Source: Saonia flava (GTDB lineage Bacteria; Bacteroidota; Bacteroidia; Flavobacteriales; Flavobacteriaceae). Taken from it: 64,000 bases of DNA. The notes under the pieces are model-generated. The model did not search any database and was not told the origin of the DNA. It worked only from the letters and a program-made list of their open reading frames with translations. The stretch is taken from contig NZ_JAATJJ010000001.1 of assembly GCF_011927795.1 (NCBI RefSeq), forward strand, positions 310,001 to 374,000, given 5' to 3'. Of the stretch, positions 16,084 to 25,387 are shown in pieces (the stretch's first letter is position 1; the number at the start of each line of letters is the position of its first letter). Made by a program: the position numbers and the translations under genes.

Positions 16084-17325
16084 CTATAAAGCTTTTAAGG
16101 TTGCAACAATCCCCGTAAAGCTCATATAGCTCATAATTACGGCAAACACAAAAATGGCTGCCAAGATTAAATTAGTAAGTCCATTAAATTTATATTCTTT
16201 CATGAGCTTCTTTTTGTTGCCCATAAATAGAATACATAGAACTGTAACGGGCAACACCAAGGCTCCAAAAGCCTGGGAGGTTATCATTACCGCAATAGGT
16301 TTGGCATTAAAAATGGGCACTATTAATCCCAAAAGAGAAATACACAATACAATGATCCTATAACTGGTTCTTTTCATATTGGATTTGCGCTGATGGTAAT
16401 CATCCAACATCCACGGTAACAACACCACATTTGGAAATTGTGAAGAAACGCCGGCAGCAATAAGGCCTATGGCAAAAATGGCAACGGCAAAAGAGCCGGC
16501 CATTGGTTCCAAAAGAGTAATCATTTCAGAAACATTTTCCAAAGTGGTGCCCTGAAGATACAGGGTGCCTGCGGCAGCTGCCATAATAGAGGCGCTCACC
16601 ACAAACATCATTACCCCGGCAAACATAGCGTCCCTTTTTTGAGTTTTTAAATCTTCCATTGTCCAGCCAGCTTCTTTTACCAAAGTAGTACGTAGAATGA
16701 ACAGTCCAGAAAAAACAGTGGTCCCAACCATGGATGCAATGACCAAAAAGGCATTTCCCCCTGGACCTGTTTCGGGAACCTTAGGAATAAACCCTTTTAA
16801 AATATCACCTAAAGGCGGCATTAAAATAAAAAAATTGATTAAAAAGCAGATAGCCATAATCCCTACAATGAAGGCTAGTACATTTTGGAACACACTGGTT
16901 TTTCCTATCCAAAAAATTAAGTATACTATGGTGATAAAAAGAAGAGCAAACCAAATAGGGGAAATGCCACCATCCACATAGTTCTTGGACCACTCAAAAC
17001 ACACATCAGAAATAATGCCCATTACCCCAATAACACTACCACAGACATGTGCAGTAAGGGTAACTATAAAAAAGATGCTTATTCCAGGATGAATGTATTT
17101 CTTAAAGGCCTCTAAAGCAGTATATCCACTTACCAAAGTAAACTTACCAAAAAGGTTAATTAGGAAATAAGTAATTGCACAGGAAAGGAAAATAGTCCAT
17201 AAAAGGGACATGCCATAATCGGAACCCGCCTTTGCCATAGCGGTAACACTACCTGTCCCCACAGTAAATCCAAAAAGAAAAATTCCCGGCAAGAGGGATT
17301 TAAAGAGTTTTTTTAAAGTATTCAT
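16084..17325 (-). CDS. Atypical Nramp-family transporter
   Basis: A polytopic inner-membrane protein of 413 residues with about 11 hydrophobic segments and an Nramp-like layout (LeuT fold). Canonical Nramp metal transporters carry DPGN in helix 1 and MPH in helix 6. Here helix 1 reads GFTVGTGSVTAMAKAGSDYG and helix 6 reads MVGTTVFSGLFILRTTLVKEAG, so both metal-binding motifs are missing. Substrate is therefore unknown and may not be a divalent metal. It is convergent with the xylanase gene, 5 bases apart, and sits among sugar genes. Confidence 0.75.
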   Translation of the reverse strand: MNTLKKLFKSLLPGIFLFGFTVGTGSVTAMAKAGSDYGMSLLWTIFLSCAITYFLINLFGKFTLVSGYTALEAFKKYIHPGISIFFIVTLTAHVCGSVIGVMGIISDVCFEWSKNYVDGGISPIWFALLFITIVYLIFWIGKTSVFQNVLAFIVGIMAICFLINFFILMPPLGDILKGFIPKVPETGPGGNAFLVIASMVGTTVFSGLFILRTTLVKEAGWTMEDLKTQKRDAMFAGVMMFVVSASIMAAAAGTLYLQGTTLENVSEMITLLEPMAGSFAVAIFAIGLIAAGVSSQFPNVVLLPWMLDDYHQRKSNMKRTSYRIIVLCISLLGLIVPIFNAKPIAVMITSQAFGALVLPVTVLCILFMGNKKKLMKEYKFNGLTNLILAAIFVFAVIMSYMSFTGIVATLKAL

Positions 17326-17445
17326 TTGATTGGCAGTTAGTTATCGTGTTTGGTTTGTAGCAGGAAAGTACTAATAAAAATTAAATTAGAGTTCCGTTTT
17401 CATTCTTTAGCCTTTTATCTTTACTTTATAGGATAATTTTTTAAT

Positions 17446-18405
17446 ATGAAAGTACTGGTCTGTCTTAACATTCCCAATACAGGAATCGATTTAATGAAAA
17501 GCGAAGGGATAGAGGTTACCAAATGGACACATGACCTGCCTATGACCGCCGAAGAACTGAACATGGAAGCCAAGAAATATGATGCTTTACTATCCACCAG
17601 CAACTATTCAATTGACGCAGCATTTTTAAATAACAACAAGCACTTAAAAATTATTTCGCAATATGCAGCGGGGTATGACAATATTGATGTCCCAGCAGCC
17701 ACAAAAATGGGGATCCCCATTGCAAATGCACCCAATGCTATGACCGATGCCACTGCTGATACAGCTTTTGGATTAATGATAGCTACTTCCCGTAAAATGT
17801 TCTACATGCACAAAACCATAGCAGATGGGAAATGGGGACATTTTAGACCTCAAGCAAATTTAGGTTTCGAGCTTAAGAACAAAACTGTAGGTATTTTTGG
17901 ATTGGGGACCATAGGGATGGAGTTTGCCAAGAGGTGCAAAGGGGCTTATAGTATGAATGTAATCTACTGCAATCGTTCAAAAAATGAACTAGCCGAAAAG
18001 GAATTGGGCGCACGTAAAGTAAGTTTTGAAGAGCTTTTGCAAAACAGTGATGTTATATCTCTTCATTGTGCCCTAACAGAAGAAACCAAAGGAAAGTTCA
18101 ATGCCAACGCTTTTAAGAAAATGAAAACAAGTTCAATCTTTATTAACACCTCTAGAGGAGGTGTCCATAATGAAGCTGATTTAATTGAAGCATTAGAAAA
18201 CAATGAAATATGGGGTGCTGGATTGGATGTAACCAATCCAGAGCCAATGAAAACAGACAACCCTTTGTTAAACATGGCAAATGTTGCTGTTTTACCCCAC
18301 ATAGGTTCTGCTACTGTAGAAGCAAGAAATAGAATGTCATTATTTGCCGCGCAAAACCTAGTTGCGTATTATAAAGGCGAAAAGATACCATACCAAATCA
18401 ATTAA
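17446..18405 (+). CDS. D-2-hydroxyacid dehydrogenase (glyoxylate/hydroxypyruvate reductase type)
   Basis: A cytoplasmic NAD(P)H-dependent dehydrogenase of 319 residues. The catalytic domain has QYAAGYDNIDV (72-82). The nucleotide fold has VGIFGLGTIGMEFAKR, and INTSRGGVHNEADLI supplies the catalytic Arg. The Glu is in the following NPEPM segment, and His in VLPHIGSAT. Likely substrates are glyoxylate, hydroxypyruvate or a similar 2-keto acid. The stop lies only 4 bases from the next ATG, so it leads the operon running to the carboxypeptidase gene. Confidence 0.9.
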   Translation: MKVLVCLNIPNTGIDLMKSEGIEVTKWTHDLPMTAEELNMEAKKYDALLSTSNYSIDAAFLNNNKHLKIISQYAAGYDNIDVPAATKMGIPIANAPNAMTDATADTAFGLMIATSRKMFYMHKTIADGKWGHFRPQANLGFELKNKTVGIFGLGTIGMEFAKRCKGAYSMNVIYCNRSKNELAEKELGARKVSFEELLQNSDVISLHCALTEETKGKFNANAFKKMKTSSIFINTSRGGVHNEADLIEALENNEIWGAGLDVTNPEPMKTDNPLLNMANVAVLPHIGSATVEARNRMSLFAAQNLVAYYKGEKIPYQIN

Positions 18406-18409
18406 AAAT

Positions 18410-19921
18410 ATGTCAAAGAAGTACTATCCCGTATACTTATTAATTACTTTAATACTTTCATGTGCTCCCAAAAAAGAAAAAACAGGGGAAAATCTATACA
18501 AAACGTACTGTGCCAGCTGTCACATTGCACCAAACATTGAAGATTTGCCCAAGGGTATATGGGAAAAGGCCATACTGCCAGAAATGGGAGCGAGATTGGG
18601 GATTAGGGAAAATGGATATAGCCCTTATGCCGGTTTGCCTTTTGGGGAACAAAGTGTCATCATTGCCACCGGATTATATCCGTCACAACCCATAATGCCG
18701 CTAGAGGACTGGGCCATGCTAAAGGAATATGTCCTTGCCTTAGCGCCTGATAGTTTGCCAAATGACCTTGAGAGGCACTCGGAGGAGTTGACTCGTTTCA
18801 AACCAAAACCAATAACTTTGGATAGTGTTCCTGGTTCTTATTTTACTTTTATGAACTACTCCGAAGATTCTAAAAAACTGGAGCTTGGTACAGTTAGTGG
18901 ACAAATGCTTACCTATGATTTCATGGAAAAGCAAACAAAGGTTCTAGGCCAAGTGGGTTCGCCCATTACATCCTTTTCTAGAAAAGAAAACCAGTATTTT
19001 GTTACTTCTATAGGCATTTTAACTCCCTCTGATATGGTATCGGGGAGAATATTTAACATAAAAAATGGCCAAATGAATCCTGTTCATGATGTATTTCATA
19101 GACCTGTGAATACTTTGGTTCTGGATTTAAACAAAGACGGTACAGATGAAATTGTAGTCTGCGAATATGGTAATTTAAAGGGGGAACTTGCATTGTTGAC
19201 AAGTAATGGAACCGGACAATACCAAAAGAAAACAATATTAAATCAGCCGGGGGCAATAAAGGTTGTACCCATGGATATGGATAAAGATGGGAGAGAAGAT
19301 CTAGTGGTGTTAACGGGCCAAGGGGACGAAGGAATTACAATTTTATATCAACAGGACGACCTAAACTTTAAAATTGAAAAAGCAATTAGGTACAGTCCGG
19401 TATATGGAAGCAGCTGGTTTGAAATGATTGATTACGAAGGTGATGGAGACATGGATATTGTAGTGGTAAATGGGGACAATGCAGATGATTCATACGTGCA
19501 TAAACCATATCATGGAATGAGAATCCACATAAACAATGGAGAAAATGAGTTTAAGGAATCTTATTTTTATCCACTAAATGGAGCAACCAGGGTTGTTGCA
19601 CGGGATTTTGACCAAGATGGGGATTTTGATTTTGGATTAATTGCCTCGTTTCCCGATTATGAAAACAACCCAGAATTCTCCTTTGTCTATTTGGAAAATG
19701 AGGTAGGGGAGTCCTTCTCCTTTAAAACCTATACGTTTAAGGATTCCAATTTAGGGAAATGGTTTCTAATGGATGTGGCGGATATAGATGAAGACGGAGA
19801 TGAGGACATAATTTTAAGTTCCTTTACCTATCCATTTGGCCCTGTAATAAAGGAAATGGTAGATTTTTGGAATGAAAAAAATGTGGATCTAATGGTATTG
19901 GAAAATGAATTAAATAATTAA
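18410..19921 (+). CDS. Cytochrome c / FG-GAP repeat lipoprotein
   Basis: A 503-residue envelope protein. The lipobox is LILSCAP (Cys18). A mono-haem site CASCH (34-38) opens a short cytochrome c domain, and the Met ligand may be in QPIMPLEDW near residue 105. Residues about 220-500 hold four or more FG-GAP/VCBS beta-propeller blades rich in Asp calcium loops, such as DLNKDGTDE, DMDKDGRED, DYEGDGDMD and DFDQDGDFD. This layout suggests a surface electron-transfer or carbohydrate-oxidising protein. The ATG at 18410 gives a proper signal peptide and follows the dehydrogenase stop closely. Confidence 0.85.
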   Translation: MSKKYYPVYLLITLILSCAPKKEKTGENLYKTYCASCHIAPNIEDLPKGIWEKAILPEMGARLGIRENGYSPYAGLPFGEQSVIIATGLYPSQPIMPLEDWAMLKEYVLALAPDSLPNDLERHSEELTRFKPKPITLDSVPGSYFTFMNYSEDSKKLELGTVSGQMLTYDFMEKQTKVLGQVGSPITSFSRKENQYFVTSIGILTPSDMVSGRIFNIKNGQMNPVHDVFHRPVNTLVLDLNKDGTDEIVVCEYGNLKGELALLTSNGTGQYQKKTILNQPGAIKVVPMDMDKDGREDLVVLTGQGDEGITILYQQDDLNFKIEKAIRYSPVYGSSWFEMIDYEGDGDMDIVVVNGDNADDSYVHKPYHGMRIHINNGENEFKESYFYPLNGATRVVARDFDQDGDFDFGLIASFPDYENNPEFSFVYLENEVGESFSFKTYTFKDSNLGKWFLMDVADIDEDGDEDIILSSFTYPFGPVIKEMVDFWNEKNVDLMVLENELNN

Positions 19922-19926
19922 AAGTG

Positions 19927-20586
19927 ATGAAAAAGGCTACCCTTTTATTATTTACAATAGTTTTTGTTTCCTGTGGTATTACCAAGGAAATAGTGGATAA
20001 ACCCATTGTTTTTGATGAAGAACGAAAAATTTTGAGTTTAGAATATTTATCAGAACGATATGGATTGGAACAAGATACCCCAGAAATAGATCCTAAGATG
20101 ATTGTGTTGCACTGGACGGCTATCCCAACCTTAAAAGATTCGTTCGATGCATTTAATCCTTCCAAACTTCCCAACACACGTCCAGACATAAAGAGTGCCG
20201 GAGCACTAAATGTATCTTCTCACTTTTTAGTGGATCAAGATGGAACCATATATCGCCAAATGCCAGAAACCCTTATGGCGAGGCACGTAATTGGCCTTAA
20301 TCATACTGCAATAGGAATAGAGAATGTGGGTGGAACAGAAAATACACCCCTAACAAAAAAACAATTGGAAGCCAATATTTGGTTGGTAGACTATCTCTCC
20401 AACAAATATGATATTGAGTATCTTATAGGGCACTATGAGTACACTAATTTTGTAGGGCACGAACTTTGGTTAGAAAAGGATAAAGGGTATAGAACCACAA
20501 AAACAGATCCAGGAAAAGATTTCTTGGAAAAAGTAAAACAGGCCAACAAAAAACATAATTTTAAACAGACACCAATAAAACCATAA
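19927..20586 (+). CDS. N-acetylmuramoyl-L-alanine amidase, lipoprotein
   Basis: A 219-residue lipoprotein (FVSCG, Cys16) of the Amidase_2/AmpD fold. It shows MIVLHWTA with the first zinc His near residue 58, SHFLVDQDGTIYR, the second His in GLNHTAIGIENVGG, and a TDPGKDF end with the conserved Asp. It should cleave the amide between MurNAc and the stem peptide in the periplasm, for cell-wall recycling or remodelling. A GTG lies one codon before the ATG. The stop overlaps the ATG of the next gene by one base. Confidence 0.88.
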   Translation: MKKATLLLFTIVFVSCGITKEIVDKPIVFDEERKILSLEYLSERYGLEQDTPEIDPKMIVLHWTAIPTLKDSFDAFNPSKLPNTRPDIKSAGALNVSSHFLVDQDGTIYRQMPETLMARHVIGLNHTAIGIENVGGTENTPLTKKQLEANIWLVDYLSNKYDIEYLIGHYEYTNFVGHELWLEKDKGYRTTKTDPGKDFLEKVKQANKKHNFKQTPIKP

Positions 20587-22052
20587 TGAAGAATACTTTT
20601 TTATCAATCTTAAGTTTACTACTAACACTTACCCTTTATGGTCAGGAAAAGGATATTACTACTGATCTTTATGATACGTATGGGCAATACAGGGAAGTTT
20701 CTATTGGAAAGCGGAGAATAAAACATGTGGATATTCAACCTTTGATTCTAAAATATGCTGCAAATCCTAAGTTTAAGGTTCAAAAAGTAGGGGAGTCCAT
20801 TGAAGGAAGGAGCCTATCACTTATCAGTATGGGTTCTGGAAAAACAAATGTCTTCCTATGGTCACAAATGCATGGGGATGAGCCAACGGCAACACAGGCG
20901 ATTTTTGATATTCTAAACTTTTTGGACAGTCCAGATTTTAAGGATGAGAAAAAACAGATTCTAGAAAATCTTACCCTCCATTTCTTACCCATGTTAAATC
21001 CTGATGGAGCAGAGGTATTTCAAAGAAGGAACCATTTGGGAATAGATATCAATCGGGATGCATTGCGTTTACAATCACCAGAAGGGCAAACTTTAAAGAA
21101 AATAAGAGATAGTTTAAATGCGGATTTCGGGTTTAATCTTCATGACCAAAGTACGTATTACAATGCGGAATTAACCAGTAAACCTGCAACTATTTCCTAT
21201 TTGGCAACAGCCTACAACTATGAAAAGGACATTAATGATGTTCGCATAAAGGCCATGCAGGTCATTGTTTTTATGAACGACATCATTCAAAAGTATGCAC
21301 CGGGACAGGTTGGTAGATATAGTGATGATTTTGAGCCAAGGGCATTTGGAGACAATATTGCCAAATGGGGCACAAGCCTTATTTTAATTGAGTCTGGAGG
21401 ATATGCCAACGATGTGGAAAAACAAGAAATTAGAAAATTGAACTATGTTTCCATACTTTCTGCCCTATACACTATTGCCAACAAAAGTTACCAAAACATA
21501 CCTCATGGGGATTATGAAAAGATTCCCCAAAACGATAGAAAATTGTTTGATTTAAAAATAGAAGGAGCCACTTATGAACTTAAAGGGAATGAGTATGTTA
21601 TAGACTTGGGCATACAACGGTTGGAAGTAGACAATGAAAACCATTCCGATTTTTATTACAGCAGTAGAATCATGGACCAAGGAGATTTATCCACGTATTA
21701 TGGATATGAAAACTTGGATGCCAAAGATTATAAGATTAAGGTTGGGAAAGTATATCCAGAAGTTATATCCTCTATGAACGACCTATCAAAATTGGACATT
21801 TCTTCCCTTTTAAAATTAGGGTATGCCTATTTAAAGGTTAAAAACATTCCAATGAAAATGGTTGCTTCCAACCTTCAAATGCATCTTGTAAATCCGGATT
21901 TTGAACAACCAGAACTTTATTTAGAGGTAGGCATCAACCCTACATTCTTCTTGGAAAAAAATGGCATCTTAACGCATGCCGTACTCAACGGGTTTCTAAT
22001 TGATTTAAAATCAGATAAAAATAATTTTAAAAATGCTCTGATAATCAGATAA
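20586..22052 (+). CDS. M14-family zinc carboxypeptidase, exported
   Basis: A 488-residue secreted metallopeptidase. Signal peptide MKNTFLSILSLLLTLTLYGQ. Zinc ligands are H96 and E99 in QMHGDEPT and H186 in NLHDQ; RNHLGIDINRD gives the substrate-binding Arg/Asn region. The catalytic Glu is probably in LILIESGGY. The C-terminal 180 residues lie beyond the peptidase domain. It directly follows a murein amidase gene (TAATG overlap), so it may trim muropeptide stem peptides, though dietary peptides are possible. Confidence 0.88.
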   Translation: MKNTFLSILSLLLTLTLYGQEKDITTDLYDTYGQYREVSIGKRRIKHVDIQPLILKYAANPKFKVQKVGESIEGRSLSLISMGSGKTNVFLWSQMHGDEPTATQAIFDILNFLDSPDFKDEKKQILENLTLHFLPMLNPDGAEVFQRRNHLGIDINRDALRLQSPEGQTLKKIRDSLNADFGFNLHDQSTYYNAELTSKPATISYLATAYNYEKDINDVRIKAMQVIVFMNDIIQKYAPGQVGRYSDDFEPRAFGDNIAKWGTSLILIESGGYANDVEKQEIRKLNYVSILSALYTIANKSYQNIPHGDYEKIPQNDRKLFDLKIEGATYELKGNEYVIDLGIQRLEVDNENHSDFYYSSRIMDQGDLSTYYGYENLDAKDYKIKVGKVYPEVISSMNDLSKLDISSLLKLGYAYLKVKNIPMKMVASNLQMHLVNPDFEQPELYLEVGINPTFFLEKNGILTHAVLNGFLIDLKSDKNNFKNALIIR

Positions 22053-22057
22053 CCAGA

Positions 22058-22225
22058 TTAATACCCAAAATTAAAAGTTAACTGGGAACCGTTTAGGATT
22101 ACATATACCAACATAATCATTAACACGGCAACTATGGTTGAAAATAATAGCAATACGATACTTTTATATACCTTGGAAAGACTTCCTATTGCGCTGTTTT
22201 GAATAATTTCGTTTAATACATCCAT
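22058..22225 (-). CDS. Small membrane protein, 55 residues
   Basis: A short gene with one clear transmembrane helix at about residues 22-44 (KSIVLLLFSTIVAVLMIMLVY) after a polar amphipathic start MDVLNEIIQNSAIG. The leader AAAAAGAAAAAG is a fair ribosome site. It lies antisense-convergent to the carboxypeptidase, ending 5 bases from its stop. No family is recognised. It is too short for many gene finders but has good coding character. Confidence 0.5.
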   Translation of the reverse strand: MDVLNEIIQNSAIGSLSKVYKSIVLLLFSTIVAVLMIMLVYVILNGSQLTFNFGY

Positions 22226-22360
22226 GACTTTTTCTTTTTGAGTTAAACATTCAGTTTTTAGCTTTTAGGATGTAAGTTGAAAGCAACTTGGTTTTATGGT
22301 TTGTTGTATATAAAACAATTACCGGGCCAAAAACCCTACTTTGAGTTTTGACAATAAAAA

Positions 22361-22388
22361 AAAGGGCTACTTAAATAAGTAGCCCTTT
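22361..22388 (-). terminator. Intrinsic terminator of VWA gene
   Basis: AAAGGGCTACTT and AAGTAGCCCTTTT form a perfect stem with a short AAT loop, with A/T runs on both sides. It lies about 20 bases past the stop of the minus-strand VWA gene and can act in both directions. Confidence 0.8.
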
Positions 22389-22408
22389 TATATTTTTTAA
22401 ACGATAAC

Positions 22409-23503
22409 CTATTCACATCCTCCGGTAAAACCAGTAGCATTAAATTTGGTTTGTACAGCACCTTGCATACTGCCTTTGGTTACCTGAATGGCCAAATTGT
22501 TCTCTCCACTACCATCACGTTTAGGGCTGCAGTACTCAAACAAGTAAAAACTATTTGCCTGCTGCGAAACTCGGAAAGAAATATCGTTAAAGGTTGTTTC
22601 CAATTCTTCTTTATTGCCGGCAAAAACGCTAAAGGTCTTTCCAATTTCAGTTAAAACCTGTGTATCTATTTCAGCACCAAGACCAATGCTAAAGAACGAT
22701 ATGTTGGGATTGGCATCATTTACCTTTTTAAGAGCTGCACTCTGTGTATAGCGAGACGCTTGGTCTGTACCATCCGTAAAAATCACAACGGAAGCGGCCC
22801 CGATGATATCATTGTTTGTATTTGTTTTGATTAGTTCCTCGGCAATATTGGTCGACTTTATTACAGCGCCATATAAATCGGTCGATGGGTCATTACTTAT
22901 GTCGGTAGTGATGCCCTCGATTGCTGAAACCAACTCCTCTTTTGAGGAACTCAATTCATTTAATAAATGAAGTTCATCCTCCCCATCAAACCAATATATG
23001 GCCATTTTAAAAGATTCCTCGGTAACATCTGGCATTACATTATCTATAAAACTTACAGATGCAGTTTTTAATTCATCCAAACTACCGCTTAGTACACTAT
23101 TACTTAAATCGAGTACCAATAAGGTGTTCTGATTAAAAATTTGTGATCTTGGGGATATACGTGCCAAAGATTCTGAAGAAGAAATGGTGTTAAAACAATC
23201 ATCATTTCTTCCTTGCTCGTATATGGTAAACTGATTGGCCGTTAATCCAGAAACTGGATTCCCCTCTACATCGGAAACCTTAAAAAAGATAGATACTTTC
23301 CCCGGTAGGGTAGTGAACTGCTCTTGTATGGACAACACCAAATCGCTTTCGCCTAAATTAAGACAGTCGTCCACTGGCTTTCCTTTTCCCAGACCTCCAA
23401 GGTTTAAATCGAGACTTACATCGTCATCTGCATTTCCACAGGAAAATACCAACGCAAGAATACTAACAAAAAATAGGGGTTTTAAAAATCTCATCATCAT
23501 CAT
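22409..23503 (-). CDS. von Willebrand factor A domain lipoprotein
   Basis: A 364-residue lipoprotein (LVFSCG, Cys22). Residues 52-100 look like a small beta domain. A VWA domain begins at about 125 with the metal-ion-dependent adhesion site D-L-S-N-S (132-136) and later VVIFTDGTDQAS. A Cys pair near 322 and 363 may be bridged. VWA lipoproteins usually mediate protein contacts at the surface; partner unknown. The gene starts with four ATG codons in a row, so the exact start is open. It has its own terminator. Confidence 0.85.
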   Translation of the reverse strand: MMMMRFLKPLFFVSILALVFSCGNADDDVSLDLNLGGLGKGKPVDDCLNLGESDLVLSIQEQFTTLPGKVSIFFKVSDVEGNPVSGLTANQFTIYEQGRNDDCFNTISSSESLARISPRSQIFNQNTLLVLDLSNSVLSGSLDELKTASVSFIDNVMPDVTEESFKMAIYWFDGEDELHLLNELSSSKEELVSAIEGITTDISNDPSTDLYGAVIKSTNIAEELIKTNTNNDIIGAASVVIFTDGTDQASRYTQSAALKKVNDANPNISFFSIGLGAEIDTQVLTEIGKTFSVFAGNKEELETTFNDISFRVSQQANSFYLFEYCSPKRDGSGENNLAIQVTKGSMQGAVQTKFNATGFTGGCE

Positions 23504-23648
23504 AATATGTGTTTCAGTTCTTCACGAAAAACGTTCAAACACTAGTATTAGTATGCGGAGTATAAAAAACTATGTTAAACTATGTTAATCCCAAATTCAA
23601 TTTTTGTAGCTTCAAAAACTGTAAATAATTGACCCATACCCATATATT

Positions 23649-24587
23649 ATGAAAAAATCAATTTTATTTCTCTGTTCATTTTCTTTTCTAGGGAATATAC
23701 TTTGTGCACAAAATCTAAATATTGCAGAACGATTGGGATATTCCAAAGATGCAAAACTATTGATTATCCATGGGGATGACCTAGGGGTTGCCAATTCCCA
23801 GAATAGGGCAAGCATAAAGGCTTTGGAGAACAGCCCTGTAAATTCGGCCAGTATTATGGTACCCTGTCCTTGGTTCCCAGAAATTGCGGCCTATGCCCGC
23901 AAGAACCAAAATGTAGATTTTGGTTTGCACCTTACCCTAAACAGTGAATGGGATTTTTATAAATGGGGACCGGTCTCTTCCAAAGATTCTGTTCCTGGTT
24001 TGGTCAACAAAGACGGGTATTTTTTCTCTTCGGTGGATAGTCTTCAAATGCAGGGAACCGCCCAAGAAGTTGAAATAGAGTTGCGTAACCAAGTAAAAAA
24101 GGCGTATAAAGCGGGTATTAATGTGACGCACTTGGACGGACATATGGGTGCGGCCATGAGCAGACCTGATTATTTGGAGGCGTATATGAGAATTGGGAAG
24201 GAATATGGTTTGCCAGTATTAATGGATAAAAGAGTCTATGATATTCCAAATGACGCTATACAAAAACTTTTAGGACCAAATACGGTACTGGCAGATAAGA
24301 TTTTATCCGCATCACCAGCAACCTTCGATGCAGGTATGGAAGAGTTTTACACCAATGTGCTTACTACTCTGGAACCTGGTTTAAATTTTCTAATTCTTCA
24401 TTTGGCCTATGATGATGATGAAATGAAAGCTGTCACCGTAAATCATCCCTATTGGGGAGCAAAATGGAGACAAGCAGATTTTGACTTCTTTACAAGTGAG
24501 AAATGTGGCGCCCTTATAAAAAAACAAGGCATTGTATTGGTCACCTGGAAGGAGTTAAGGGATAAAATAGTCCGGGCAGATAAATAG
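23649..24587 (+). CDS. ChbG/HpnK-type carbohydrate deacetylase, exported
   Basis: A 312-residue secreted YdjC-fold deacetylase. Signal peptide ends near ILCAQ. Metal-site motifs are HGDDLG (41-46), LHLTLNSEW near 100 and THLDGHMG near 160. The family removes acetyl groups from amino-sugar oligosaccharides such as chitobiose or hopanoid GlcNAc. Export suggests action on periplasmic oligosaccharides. It is a single gene with no immediate partner. Confidence 0.88.
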   Translation: MKKSILFLCSFSFLGNILCAQNLNIAERLGYSKDAKLLIIHGDDLGVANSQNRASIKALENSPVNSASIMVPCPWFPEIAAYARKNQNVDFGLHLTLNSEWDFYKWGPVSSKDSVPGLVNKDGYFFSSVDSLQMQGTAQEVEIELRNQVKKAYKAGINVTHLDGHMGAAMSRPDYLEAYMRIGKEYGLPVLMDKRVYDIPNDAIQKLLGPNTVLADKILSASPATFDAGMEEFYTNVLTTLEPGLNFLILHLAYDDDEMKAVTVNHPYWGAKWRQADFDFFTSEKCGALIKKQGIVLVTWKELRDKIVRADK

Positions 24588-24844
24588 TTATTTTTTTAAG
24601 CATACGGGTTGCTAATTTTTTCCACCCCATATTTTATATAGAGGAAGCTTGGAAACATTGACTTTCCAGTACTTCGTACTAATTTACCAGCTAATATCCA
24701 TAAGATGATTAAAATCATTGTACTTCCTATGGGGTATAAATACTTTTATAACTTAATTGGAACCAAAGTGTACATGTAGCCGAAAGTTTTACTTTTTGTT
24801 TGATTGGATTGCTTTCCCTCCAAATAGCTTAAAAAACTCGATAT

Positions 24845-25360
24845 ATGAATGGTGCAATTTTTTATGCAAGTAAGTATGGAAGTACGGCGGAATATGCAAA
24901 TTGGGTAAGTGAAGCAACAGGTCTACCTGTATTTAATACTAAAGACCATAACGCGGATCCTGCAAAATATGATTTTTTAATAATAGGCAGTCCAGTTATA
25001 TATTACAAACTTTTAATTCAAAAGTGGGTAAAAAGAAATTTATCAGTTCTTGAGGGCAAACCAATCGTTTTTTTCAGTGTATCAGGTGCTCCGGCAGGCC
25101 CAAAGCTAAGTGATTGGATTACAAATAGTCTACCAAAAAGCTTTATTTCAAAAATGTATCATGTTGCTTTACGAGGAAGGCAGATACCAAAAGAACTTAC
25201 TTTGTTTGATAGACTAATGTTAATCATTGCGGGTATGAAAAATCCTGACCCTGTAGCCAAAAAAGAAGAGATGGAAGGGTTTGATTATATGGATAAATCC
25301 AGTATCGCTCCAATTATAAAACTAGTTGAGCAATTTAAATTAAACAAAGTTTCAACCTAA
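24845..25360 (+). CDS. Flavodoxin domain protein
   Basis: A 171-residue cytoplasmic FMN-binding protein. The phosphate-binding loop is ASKYGSTAEYA (8-18). FLIIGSPVIYYK and FFSVSGAP follow as the second and third FMN loops. It resembles HemG-type menaquinone-dependent protoporphyrinogen oxidases and other flavodoxin-like reductases; which one is uncertain. The preceding 257 bases (24588-24844) contain no other recognisable element. Confidence 0.82.
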   Translation: MNGAIFYASKYGSTAEYANWVSEATGLPVFNTKDHNADPAKYDFLIIGSPVIYYKLLIQKWVKRNLSVLEGKPIVFFSVSGAPAGPKLSDWITNSLPKSFISKMYHVALRGRQIPKELTLFDRLMLIIAGMKNPDPVAKKEEMEGFDYMDKSSIAPIIKLVEQFKLNKVST

Positions 25361-25387
25361 TTTTAATATGCCAATTTTATTAAGTGC

